This document shows, one piece after another, positions 35,680-46,080 of a stretch of 64,000 bases of DNA (the stretch's first letter is position 1; every line of letters starts with the position of its first letter). Where the stretch lies: positions 8,823,100 through 8,887,099 of the forward strand of contig JAQFVV010000022.1 in the NCBI GenBank assembly GCA_028023455.1, read 5' to 3'. The notes beneath the pieces are model-generated. The model worked only from the letters and a program-made list of their open reading frames with translations, made no database searches and had not been told where the DNA came from. Both the position numbers and the translations under genes were made by a program. This DNA comes from Epiperipatus broadwayi (taxonomy: Eukaryota > Onychophora > Udeonychophora > Euonychophora > Peripatidae).

Positions 35680-37060
35680 ATAAACTTACTGCTCTTCTTG
35701 GCTTTTCTTTCTCTTAGGAACTATTAATATGAGACAAAAAATTCAGAAGCCAAGATATGATGCTGAGTGGATAAACTTCTCCCTATCCAAAACATATCTC
35801 CCCATTATACTCAAAAGTGTGCATCCTTAACCAGTTATTAATTACAAAAATATCTTACTTTTTGCTAATTATTAATTTTCCTAAAACATTTATTTCATCA
35901 ATCTCCTCACTGTGCAGCAAGATGTTATGATTGCAGAAAAGCAGTCTCACTTTCTGCAAGATGACTAAATCTTCCCACAACCCAGAATGGACTAGATCTT
36001 CTTTCCATCTGAGTGTTGCATAGTTCAAAAAATTATAAATCTAGAAGCCACTACACAACCCTTTCCAGAACTTGAATGTGCCTTACATACAATGCCTACA
36101 GATCACCCCCCTCCTGTACATGCATTTCTATCATTCCTCATAAGCCAATTTTAAGAGATTCATAATTAAATACTCTCACTTAGTATAAGTAAATTTACCT
36201 ATTGGCTTCTATACTCAAATCAACCTGTTGACAACTTCTCTCAATACTAACAATAACAACAGATAATGATTTCAACAATTTAATAAATGGTCATTGGAGC
36301 CCAAATTCTTTGACTTCCCATTGAATCTCAACCTACAGGCCTTATCCACCTCCCACTTTCTCCAATATGCAGAGTATATATCAACATTGACCCTTTCTAC
36401 AGCTTGTATCACAGGCAGGAGGAAAAGTAGACAGAGATGAAAGACTAGCTCCAACATCCCTCTACAATACTACATGGAGCATTGTAGTAATGGACAATTT
36501 GTGATTGAACAGTTGCTTTTTTTTACCCCCAGACCGTAGGTATTGGGTTATGTAACATTTTTTTTATAGTTTCTGTTAACAATATAACTCTGTTACTGCT
36601 ATAATGTAATTCTTTGAGCTCACAATAAAATTTCTTGATTAAAAAAAAGTAGTTCAATCTACTCCATAATTATCAAGCTCTAGCACCGAAAACAGAGATC
36701 ATGTTGAATAAATATAAGCACAACAGAATTACCCTCAAGAGTATCACTTAAACATTCCATCAAGGTTCCACACCCACCATCCATTCATCTACATTCAGTC
36801 TTTATGCATTTTGGTGTACGAGATGTACTCTCTGCTTTGGTAACAATACTAGATGCCACCCAGTTACATTCTCCAATAAGTTTGAGCAGATAAAAACCAG
36901 AGACAGCAAGATTGTACCCCTGTACATTTTTGCAGCTACATGGTCCCTCTTAAAACACTGATTCAGGCTCTAACCTCCTGCCATAATACTATCAATCCAG
37001 CCCATTCATTGAACTTAATAACTAAATCATAATTACCAATATAACCTTTGTTTACTAAAT
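35680..37060 (+). other. Composition island with poly-A signal, unidentified retroposon?
   Basis: The plus strand is noticeably C-richer than its surroundings, as are the LINE-A copies at 15.3 and 42.3 kb. AATAAA at about 36626 is followed by an A run near 36640-36648. I could not read any RT, endonuclease or other known motif in any frame. It may be a decayed LINE or processed transcript. Confidence 0.35.
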
Positions 37061-37973
37061 AAAGTTGTCTTTGAAACATAATAATAGTAATGACTATTAT
37101 TATTATTAATAAATTGCATATTTATTATTTATAGTATTTGAAATATATTATTTTTTTACATATATTATTATTTTCTTCTCTTACAAATTATTAATCTTGA
37201 TAAATATGTTTAGGTAGAGATATAAACAGATTTCATTGATTCGTTAAGAACAGTTAAATCAGGTCAAAAATGATTGCATAAAAGTTCATTTATTTTTCTC
37301 TCTTTCTTTTTAACTTAAAATTTAATAACATCTTTCTGCTATTTTTAAAAAAGTATTTTTATGTAATTCTATTTTTAATTACTTTTTTTAAAAAAAAAAT
37401 GCAATTCCATTTTTGTTTTATATATCCTTACAAAAAAATATTTTTATTAATATATTATAATCCAAATATATATATTTAAAAAAATTGTTGAATATTTGTT
37501 GCTGTTATAGTGTAATGTTTTATTTGAATTTAGACGATCTACTTACCAGATAGTAACATTGTAGGAGGAAAAACTAATCAATAAAGATAAAAATGTATAT
37601 ATTTATTACTGATCCTATTAAACAATCACTTAACTAATGAAGTTGTACAAAAATTACTTTATATCTGTTTTGTGCTAAAACTTTACAATGAGAAGTCTAT
37701 TAAATCAAAGCATTTTTGTGAAGTAGATGTTCATTTTCTACCAATTGCTTTATTTATACAGTTTTTATTTAACACACTTATTGCCATCCATTTCTTATAG
37801 ATTACTTTTTTCATTTCTTTGCTTGATAAAATGCCAGTTAGTTTCAAGTAAGACCTTCATTCAATAATAAATATATAAATTTAATTTTATGGTTGCTTTC
37901 TTATTGCTGTCAATTAATTTCTGTGAAATATTTTTTATTGCTTTGCTAGCTAATATGGCTGCTTAGTGAATTC
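37061..37973. other. AT-rich intergenic DNA
   Basis: Nothing recognisable. Confidence 0.5.
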
Positions 37974-38091
37974 TATAATAAATACTATATAAGGGATTCG
38001 AACTCAGAGTTTCACACGGCCCACCACTCTCCACACTATCTCATAACACTGATACACTTGAACACATATATGTTGAAAAGATAAATAATCA

Positions 38092-38133
38092 CCAATATAT
38101 GTATTTCATACTAAACCAGCAATCATCAGTTGG
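38092..38133 (-). ncRNA. Type I hammerhead ribozyme candidate, left arm
   Basis: On the minus strand, in order: stem I strand CCAA; core CTGATGA; stem II (TTGCT, loop GGTTT, AGTAT; four pairs including one G-U); GAAA; minimal stem III in ATACATAT; A at the cleavage position after U; then TTGG, which pairs with CCAA. All invariant hammerhead core bases are present. The outermost stem II pair is U-U. It is among the most complete candidates in the window. Confidence 0.6.
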
Positions 38134-38162
38134 TCGAGATTACTATCTCCACACATATCTGG

Positions 38163-38205
38163 ATCAACTGATGATTGCTAGTTTAGCGTGAAATACGTAT
38201 ATTGG
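38163..38205 (+). ncRNA. Type I hammerhead ribozyme candidate, right arm
   Basis: On the plus strand: ATCAA; CTGATGA; stem II TTGCT/AGCGT with loop AGTTT (outer U-U mismatch, one U-G); GAAA; stem III within the palindrome ATACGTAT; A17; then TTGGT pairing with ATCAA (five pairs with one G-U). The core is intact. It is the inverted partner of the left-arm motif, so each strand of the element would carry a ribozyme. Confidence 0.6.
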
Positions 38206-38370
38206 TGATTATTTCTTTTCAACATGTGTATGACCAGATGGGTCAAGAATATGAAATGGCATAGAGAACTGAGGGTCATGTGAAAGTCTGAGTTCGAATC
38301 CCTTATATATTACATTATATATGTGCAGGTGTGTGTAAGCCTGTACGGTGTATTAATTTATAATAAATAC

Positions 38371-38740
38371 ATAAGTTTTATTTCTTATTAATTAATTGTA
38401 TTAGTTTCTTGTATTAATTTATTGTTGTCCAATACCAGGAAGAATAAAACAGTATCAAATATTCTTTTTAAGTACTTGCATGGAATTTTTTAAAAATTAG
38501 CTTGAAGCTATACATTGCCATTTATGAAAGGAGGGAGAGGTCTGTCTACTTTTGGATACTTTCTCTGATGATATTTGCTATAAATAATAGTGCATAAACA
38601 TGGATAGTTATTTGTTTATGTAAATGGCAGAAGGTCAATTTGCAAAGGGAAAAATACTGAGACTCAACACCTCATGTCAAAAGTTAAAAAGTATAATGTT
38701 ATATACTAGAAATTTGTTTTCTTTTTATATGATATTAATT
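38371..38740. other. AT-rich intergenic DNA
   Basis: Nothing recognisable. Confidence 0.5.
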
Positions 38741-38774
38741 TCTTCAGATTTGCATTAGTAAATATATTTTATTA

Positions 38775-39111
38775 GTGTTTTTCTGAAGGTTTGTGATGAT
38801 GGTGTTCTAGCTGTATTTTTATATTGGACTATTTCCATTATCTAATATGTGTGTTGAATGTCTTTAGAAAAGTTTAATTTTTAGTTAAATATTCCAAATG
38901 CATTCAACTGTTAGTAATATCACAGCAAACAAATGTTAATAATATCACAGCAAACAGGTTAGTATATGCACTAACTGTTAGTAATATCACAGCAAACAGG
39001 TTAGTATACGCACAACGTTTCGAGAGGTATTTTTCTCCCCTCTTCTTCAGGTCTTGCTGGCCTGACCAGTGACAGTACTAGCATGGGATTCGAACCTGGG
39101 TCCTTAGATTC
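38775..39111 (-). mobile_element. Penelope-like element leader fragment
   Basis: Its reverse complement matches 5636-5880 over most of its length, the leader of the Penelope-type frame there. A near-identical 34-mer (TCTTCAGATTTGCATTAGTA...) lies on each side (38741-38774 and 39152-39185, one mismatch). Inside, the unit AATATCACAGCAAACAGGTT repeats three times in degenerate form around 38920-39003. A hammerhead-like core lies at 39018-39050. No coding part is present. Confidence 0.65.
39018..39050 (-). ncRNA. Hammerhead-like core in Penelope leader
   Basis: On the minus strand: CTGAAGA, a stem AGAGG/CCTCT with a long loop, then CGAAAC. After GAA, ACG-TTGTG-CGT can form stem III followed by A. 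Stem I is not convincing. Hammerhead motifs are known in the terminal repeats of Penelope-like elements (established knowledge), which supports the reading. Confidence 0.45.
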
Positions 39112-39221
39112 TTACTTAAAAAGAATAGATGTAATTTTTATGCTACAGATTTCTCCAGATTTGCATTAGTAAATATATTTTATTACTTAAAAAGAATAGA
39201 TGTAATTTTTATGCTACAGAT
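39112..39221. repeat. Tandem duplication, 71-bp unit
   Basis: TTACTTAAAAAGAATAGATG and the following bases to ACAGAT (39 bases) occur identically at 39112-39150 and 39183-39221. Confidence 0.85.
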
Positions 39222-40023
39222 AGAAATACCAATGTCCTTTATTAAAATCTTGTTTTCTAAGCCTTGCCAGGTTATCTATTTTTCTAATTTAAAGAAGCGT
39301 ATTAAATAATGTGAAGAAAAATAAATTGTAGACTCTTAAAAATGATTAATTGTTAAATGAAAAATTGGTGTTATATTATTATTTATTTAAGGTTATTGTG
39401 GTATGTAGCACATCCATATATCATGGCCATAACATGGCTGTTGAGTCCATATTAGGCCTAAATTTTTTTTCAAAAAATGCAGGCTTACAATTTTTCTTTT
39501 ACATAGATAGCTTATTGCCAATTCTACTAACTATTCAATTATGGTCAGTAAATCAATATATAGCTATTCTTAGCTATAAGATGATAACCACAAGTTAATC
39601 TAATGTGAATACACTGACTTCAGAAATGAAAAATACATATAACCTTCAGCACTGGTGAGAGTCGTGGACCTCCTGCAGCCAATGAGTTTAGCTTATTGCA
39701 TAACATGTTTACGAAGAATGTTGCTTCCTAGAAATCATTTTAAATACATTAGATACAGCTGTTTCATATATTTTGATCTTTTCCTTTATATTTTTTTTGT
39801 TTTTTAATAAAACTTTATTAGTTTTCATTCATTCATGAAGTTACATTTTTCAAATACTTTGGCTAAATCACTCATCAGTTTCTCTTTTATATATATTGTC
39901 ACAAGCATTGATATTCATATTTGTTTTCATCAGTGAATATCTTAGTTACCATATCTAATCACAAACACAACTTAAATAGTAAAAATGGCATGTTTTTGAT
40001 ATGAATGCTATTTGTGGACAGCA
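39222..40023. other. AT-rich intergenic DNA
   Basis: An 82-codon frame at 39350-39598 matches nothing I know and has no supporting context. Confidence 0.4.
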
Positions 40024-40640
40024 GAATTTATAGAGTTGCACTGATAAGCAAAATGACCAATTACTAATTAATTGGCTGATTTATTAAATACAGTTAAATG
40101 CCTGATGACCATTGGAGGGGGGGTTAACACAGCACTGTTACATTGTGGGAGCTTAAAAAAACTAAACAGTCTTTAGACAGGTTCTTGGGGTGGCAAAAAT
40201 CAAATGCAAACATTTTTATGTTTATAAAATTAGTGCTATTTTAATTTATTTTTTCCATTTTTATATACATAGACAAATAAAATAAATAAATATATATTCT
40301 GAGCACCAGAACAAATTAATTCTACATACATTTAATTCAGTGGAGAAAATTAATTCAAGGTATGAGCTATTGCTAAGTTCGTAAGCTTATAGGTATTGTT
40401 GTATTTAATGTTTTCAGATTTTTACCCAGGATAAACAAAAAAATCAGATTTTTTTTTAATAATTCTATATATATAGTCAAATTTAGAGTCATGGATCACA
40501 TTACCCTATTCTCTTAAGCTTGTAAGTTATAAACAATGAGGATTTCCAATTCCTCAACAAACTTTGTGATAAATGCTTAGCCAGAGAAAGCATTTAAAAT
40601 ATCTCTGTCAGGAACCCCCCCCCCAAAAAAAAAAAAACCT

Positions 40641-40671
40641 GACCATGGTTTCGTGCTTTGGCACTCCTCAG
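40641..40671 (-). ncRNA. Hammerhead ribozyme candidate, canonical core
   Basis: On the minus strand: CTGAGGA; stem II GTGC/GCAC with loop CAAA (perfect four pairs, no extra base); GAAA; palindrome ACCATGGT as minimal stem III; C at the cleavage site (GTC); then AGG, which can pair with TCT just before the core (three pairs including one G-U). TGGCACT/AGTGCCA can form a competing hairpin. A T run of 13 and a G run of 10 follow. No inverted partner arm is present here. Confidence 0.5.
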
Positions 40672-41348
40672 AGAAGTGCCAGGGTAGGTTCAGGCATTAG
40701 ATCTAAAAGTACCAACCCAAAGCCAGCATTTATCTAAAAGTTATCTATTGATATGTTTGAGGATGCAGAACAAAAGGACATCTGGTAACCTGAATTGTAT
40801 TATTAAGTATATATTTACTAATCTTTATATGTATCTGAGCCTAAGATATCCTTATCTATGAGGTCTACAGATGAATTATTAAAAGATTGTGCTGTTGTCA
40901 GACTTCTATTTATTTTATTGTTAATAAAAATTAATTGGAAGATCTATTAACTGCAGCTTTTAGTTTTCTTTGAAAAGCATCTGCATTGTTTATAAAACAT
41001 ATCTTATTTAAAGCTTTTATATTTTAAACATCTTATGAAGTACCTACAATCCCCTTTTCATATGTATCCTTTCCCTTTCACCATGTTGCTCCTGAATTTC
41101 ATTTTTACCATTCTTTGTCAACCTTATTTAACTATATTTGTACATTTTTTTGATGAATAAACTTTCATCACTGAGAGAAGAAGCAAATATACTTATGATA
41201 TAATCCCTTTTCCATCAATAGAAGTACAACAATTAAATAATATTATGTATGAAATTCTATAACAATAAAATTATTTTTAATATCAAGTTATTTTCTTTTT
41301 CAGATTCATTTATTATTTTTTAAAGCTTTTTCCAAATCCTACCCTGTC

Positions 41349-42296
41349 ATGGCTTCCAGTATTGTATGGACATTTTTTAAGATAAACAAAAATGAGGAGT
41401 TTTCAAAGTGCAATTTATGTAATGCTTTAATATTGAGATATGGAAAAAATGCTAAAACTTTCAACCACAAACATGATAAATCATCTCAAAAAATATCATC
41501 ATAAAGGTTTTTTATAAGAAACTGGAAAGATGAAAAGAGAAACCAAAGAAGATGGATTTTCATCATTAACAACGTAAACACATACACTGAGACAGGCCAC
41601 TTTAACTCAAGCATTAGAGAAGAAAAAATTGTGAGATATGAAGAATGATCATTGATTCAAAGAAGTTCATTATTTGATTGGAGAAATGGTGGCTGTAGAT
41701 GTACAATCATACTCTGTTGTGTCTGATTTAGGATTTTAAAGATTACTAAAAAAATTGCTTCTCATTACAATATTCTCAAAAGAAAATATTTTTTTAATAA
41801 TATCATCCCTGATATATTTCAAAAAGAGCAGTCAAAAATTCAGAAATCTATTGATGATACAAAATATATTTCTCTAACCACTGATATTTGGATAACAAGT
41901 ACAAACAATTCCCCTTTTTTAAGTGTAACAGGTCACTGGTTGAATAATCTTTCAGCAAGAAAGAATTGTTTTGATAATTGTTTCCCTTAAATGTTTCCAC
42001 ATGGCTGCACAATTTAGTGAACAGATAAATAATGTTCTTGAACAGTATAACTTGACTAGTGATAAGTAATTCTTAGTACTGAGGGATTCTGGAGCAAATA
42101 TGTTAGCTGAAATCAGGAATTGCAAATTAAAGGCGTTATCTTGTGCTTTATACATACACTGCAGCTGATATTTAACAAATGCATATTTTCTCAACAAGTT
42201 GTGAAAACTATAATCATAACTAATAGAAATATGGTCACACCTTTTAATCATTCTGCTTTAGCTTTAAGCAAATTGGAAATTTTGCAAGACAAGTTA
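41349..42296 (+). pseudogene. hAT transposase, BED finger and 5' catalytic half, broken
   Basis: It starts MASSIVWTFFKINKNEEFSK, then CNLCNAL and KNAKTFN, the first half of a BED zinc finger; the histidine end is degraded and a stop follows. Further pieces read AVDVQSYSVVSDLGFK, HYNILKRKYFFNNIIPDI, YISLTTDIWITSTNN and SPFLSVTGHW (the transposase DDE/RNase H start, TTDIW), then LRDSGANML and CFIHTLQLIF (hAT hallmark C..HTLQL), ending FNHSALALSKLEILQDKL where the LINE begins. Several frameshifts and stops are present. The protein would bind the ends and catalyse cut-and-paste transposition; this copy cannot. It resembles ZBED-like hAT transposases. Confidence 0.85.
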
Positions 42297-44871
42297 CTCA
42301 TGCCTATCTCAATCCCTACATCTATAGATGGACCTGGAAAAACCATGCGCATGATCACCCAATCAAACATGACCGAAGCGATAGTGTCTGAGTCATACAT
42401 CTATTTCCAGAAAATAAACATCCTTTCCCTCCCTGCTGAGGAGGGCTGGTTTTCCTTCATCGGAATTCTTCAGTCCATATTAAATCACCACACCAGGAAA
42501 ATCAAAGGACCAAATGGTCTTCTAAATGACCTAACAGACATTAATATACAACTTCAAGCATCACAGCAAAATTTCACAAATACAGAAAAAATTATCTTCC
42601 TTAAAAACCTCTACAAAATCAAGCAAAAATCCCTTGCAGAATATATTTCCATCAGAAGAGCCAAATGCTTCTTAGCACAACAACACTGCTGGACGAGAGA
42701 CTACCTCAGATGGGCACTGGGTTACAATAAAAAACAGATCGGAAGAGCACACGTCATTTATACTAATGGTACCAATCTCATTGGCTATCCAATGATGCAG
42801 CACATCAGCAAACAATTCTGCCAATTAATGCAAAAAGATGGAGCCCCTCCAGTAAACAGCTGGTTGGATGCTGGAGACCCCAGCGAACATGGCATCACAG
42901 AAATCCAAATTAAAAAGAAGATATCATCACTCCCTGACAGCATTCATCCTGGCCTTCACGGCATCCCAAATTTCCTTCTCAAACACCTCAGTCAATTCAC
43001 TGTTCCAATTATTAAAAAAATGATAGATCACCTAGCTTCCGGCTACAGAAACATAGCAGATCTTTACCCTGTGGCACTTGTGCCTTTTATTAAAAAAGCA
43101 AAACCACTAAACGACATTAACAGTATCCGACCAATATCCATGACCCCACTGCTTATCAAGATTATAGAGTCAGTCATTAAGGACCAAATCCAACCTCAAA
43201 TTCTTAGCAATATCTCGCCAAACCAATACGGAAAAAGGGATCATCAACCTCCATGCTATGTCCAATATAACTGCCTGTTCAATCATATCAGAGTACATCG
43301 TAAATCCAAACCTATTGCCGTCCAACTGGATGTTGCAGCAGCATTCGATTCAGTACAGATCAACACCTTCTGGATATTCTGATGGAATACGACATTCCAG
43401 CTGCAATTGTTCAGATTATCAGCAATCTGCTCAACAACAGAGATTTTTCTCTCTCTTGATGGCAAGATCACTCCAGGTTTCAAGCCATACAAGTCGATCC
43501 CTCAAGGATCTCCACTCAGTGCCCTTTTCTTCACAGCATACATCAACCCTCTTCTGGTGGATATAGAAAAAAACCTCCCTGGAATATTCCTTCCTTCTCT
43601 CAATAAAGATTTCAATGTATTCGCATACATAGATGACATCATGGTTGTGCTTCCCACCATTAAATACCTTCCCCATCTCATGAACATCTTAAACAGAAAT
43701 ACAGTGAAACTTGGCCTACAAATAAATTTTAACAAATCTTCCATCTGGAAGATAATGTCTGGTAAACAAATCAACTCTTCCTTTTCTGCTAAACCACAAA
43801 GATACCTTGGCTTCCCAATCTTCAAACCTCCAACTGCAATGGCAAGAATGATTCAAGATGCAATCCTCCAATCAACTGAAGCCATCACCACTTCACTCTC
43901 TAGAGTATACCTTTCATTATATGGAAAGGTTAGCCTCCTCAACATGATCATAATGCCAAAAATCTCATATTATTTTCCATTCATTAAAATCACTAAACAG
44001 TTTCAAAATAAAATTAACCGATTATGCACCAAACTTCTCTGGAGAGGAAGGACTGTTGCCATTAGCTTGCGAGGTATCCAACGACCACGCAGGTTCAATG
44101 GACTGTCATTCCACTCAATACAGCAATCATTTTACAAAAACTCACAATATTCTACATAATCTGATCCTCTCCTATGGATACTCCAACATTATGAAAAAAA
44201 TTATACCAACTGATCGTCCCCCGCCCTTTTCCAGTTCATGGATATCATTTCTAATAGATCATCTACAACTTTATAACCCGACGATGTCCTCTAACCTTAA
44301 CCAAAAAATCACTTTGTGGGAAGCATACAATCTAATCAACTATAATCAACAACCCATTAAAACCAGCCTAAAAATAACCAACCAAAGACTCATTACACAC
44401 TTCAAAAGATGGAGCCTTGAACCCAAATTCCTGGACTTCATCATTAAAATTAATCTTGATGCGCTTCCCACAAATTGGTTTCTTTATCACCGAAGAGGTT
44501 TTACTAGCATTGACCCTATATGTGGTTTATGTGCTCATGAAGATGAAACCACAGACCATATTATACACCGCTGTCCAAGACTTAAAATACTGAAAGATAT
44601 AATCATAATCAATTCTTACATAAGATCTGAAATGATTTTCTCACTTGAAAATGCCATTAATAGTGGAACTTTTTCAATAATAAGGCTCTCTATCTTTGTC
44701 CTTTATTCCATATGGATAGTGAGATGCAAAACTCTCATGGAATTACCCCCACCACAAATCATACCATTGTTTTACCAGACTCTCAAAAAAATCAAGAAAC
44801 GTGATCAGCTCCTTGCCTCCAGTAAAGTCTTTGACGACACCTGGTCTCTAACCGCTCTATCCTTTTCCTGA
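42297..44871 (+). pseudogene. LINE-A non-LTR retrotransposon, RT and C terminus, 5'-truncated
   Basis: The LINE begins in the linker before RT, so its endonuclease is absent. Motifs in order: NDINSIRPISMTPLLIKIIE (RT block 2), VQLDVAAAFDSV (first aspartate), IPQGSPLSALFFTAYINP, VFAYIDDIMVV (catalytic YxDD), LQINFNKSSIWK, RYLGFPIF, then LLWRG, and a C-terminal knuckle CGLCAHEDETTDHIIHRC (C-x2-C-x8-H-x4-C). There are frame changes near 43365 and 43440 (compensating) and near 44100, so no single frame spans it. The upstream open frame from 42120 is a chimera of hAT and LINE codons. The base composition is clearly less AT-rich than the host DNA. I cannot name the clade. Confidence 0.9.
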
Positions 44872-45162
44872 TTGTCAACTCCCACCTACCCAGAATTCTA
44901 GAATAGACAATATTAAAAAGAAAATAGTCGTGTTATTAAAAAAAAAAAAAAAAAAAAAAAGCTAATAACATTCATCAAGTTCTCAGTTTCTCATATTCTA
45001 CACAAACCCTTCATTATACCTAACCACATAAGTGTATAACAACTACTAACTAACATATTCTAGCCATATGTTAATCAGAACTTTTTATAATATTATTGTA
45101 CAATTTATTCATTAACTTATCCATTATCAAAATGTAATCACTATTTATTACTAATAAAATTT
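44872..45162 (+). mobile_element. LINE-A 3' untranslated part with internal A run
   Basis: An A run of 23 lies at 44938-44960, followed by about 200 bases ending in AATAAAATTTTTT. hAT coding sequence resumes after that. TTTGCAAGACAAGTTA before the insertion (42281-42296) and TTTGTTGAAATGAAGTTA after it (45163-45180) look like a diverged target-site duplication. This places the 3' end near 45162 rather than at the A run. Confidence 0.6.
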
Positions 45163-46080
45163 TTTGTTGAAATGAAGTTAGGTTTATAGAAACACAAATT
45201 AATTCAAGATGTTTCTATATGCTGGAATTCTACATGCTGGAAAGAAACTTGGAACAGCAAAAAGTCCTTGTCACATATGCTATAGACAATAAAATTCCTA
45301 TGTTGAGCCATTATCAGTGATCTTTCATTGATACAATTGTTCTACTTTTAAAACTATTTGAAGAAATGACTCTGCAACCCAGAAAACAAGAAACCACATC
45401 ATCTTTAACAATTCCCATAGTAGGGACTGAATTTATTCTTGTCAAAAGCAAAGAGCAGGTAGTTCCTTTAGTGGAATTTATACCACAGTAGAAGAACTAC
45501 AAGTTTCAATGAAGAAAAGATTTTCAGCATATATAGAAAACAAGTCTTTATGCGTATCATCTTTATTAGATGCAAGATTCAAAATGAAATTTCAAAGAGG
45601 GGATATGGTAGAGGAAATAAAAAGGTTGGACATTTGATAGCTTAGAAGATATTGATAATTTAAAATCTCAAGAAGAATTAAATTTTGAAGCTTCTACTCC
45701 TGAGGATGATCAAGATAGAGGAGAATCTCTAAGCTTTTCCAATTTATTTAATGGATTAGCTTTTGGTAAATGAAAGAATAAAGAAGAACATGATTTCCAA
45801 ATGAAAGAAAAAAAGAAACAAATGAACAAAATGTTTCGATCAAGAATTAAAAAACTATTTAAATTTACCTCTTATACCAAGACATAGTGATTATTTTTGT
45901 GGTGAAGTTCAAAAGAACTTCTCCCTAATTTGAGCAAACTAGCTATGAAATATCTAAGTGCTTCAGAATTTTCAGCACTGGAGGTAGCATATATGAACTG
46001 ACAAGGACTAGGCTATGATTTGAAATGGGAAAATCTCATGTTTTTGCATTACAATTTAAGGGTTTCATATTTTGAATATT
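45163..46080 (+). pseudogene. hAT transposase, 3' half, broken
   Basis: It resumes with KLGL, a stop, KHKLIQDVS and WNST, then (after a frameshift) YMLERNLEQQKVLVTYA, SLTIPIVGTEF, and at the end LAMKYLSASEFSA and ENLMFLHYNLR. The last is the C-terminal hAT dimerisation block (usually ENL.FL..NL). The pieces continue exactly where the N-terminal half stops, showing that the LINE split a single gene. Stops and frameshifts are many. Confidence 0.85.

Larger units (their letters stand above)
37986..38358 (+). mobile_element. Hammerhead-hairpin element, well-preserved copy
   Basis: The left arm (about 37990-38155) and right arm (about 38159-38315) are inverted copies, and a 45-base tail (ATATATGTGCAGGTGTGTG, then AAGCCTGTACGGTG) follows. 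TATAATAAATAC flanks the unit on both sides (37974-37985 and 38359-38370), a 12-bp duplication. Each arm encodes a hammerhead motif (minus strand 38092-38133, plus strand 38163-38205). The right arm also carries GAGTTCGAATCCC, close to a tRNA B box, with a weak A-box-like GAGATAG-type string upstream in sister copies. No protein is encoded. The layout suggests a non-autonomous RNA-mediated element, with self-cleavage as part of its cycle. That role is inference. Confidence 0.8.

Noticed and set aside
42120-43382. 420-codon open frame as a single novel protein
   Set aside because: It joins hAT transposase codons to LINE RT codons at a nested insertion boundary near 42296; the hAT reading resumes at 45163.
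43258-43825. Overlapping open frames of 69-107 codons on both strands within the LINE RT
   Set aside because: They are shadows of the RT coding sequence with no motif of their own. The RT motifs are in the plus-strand readings given.
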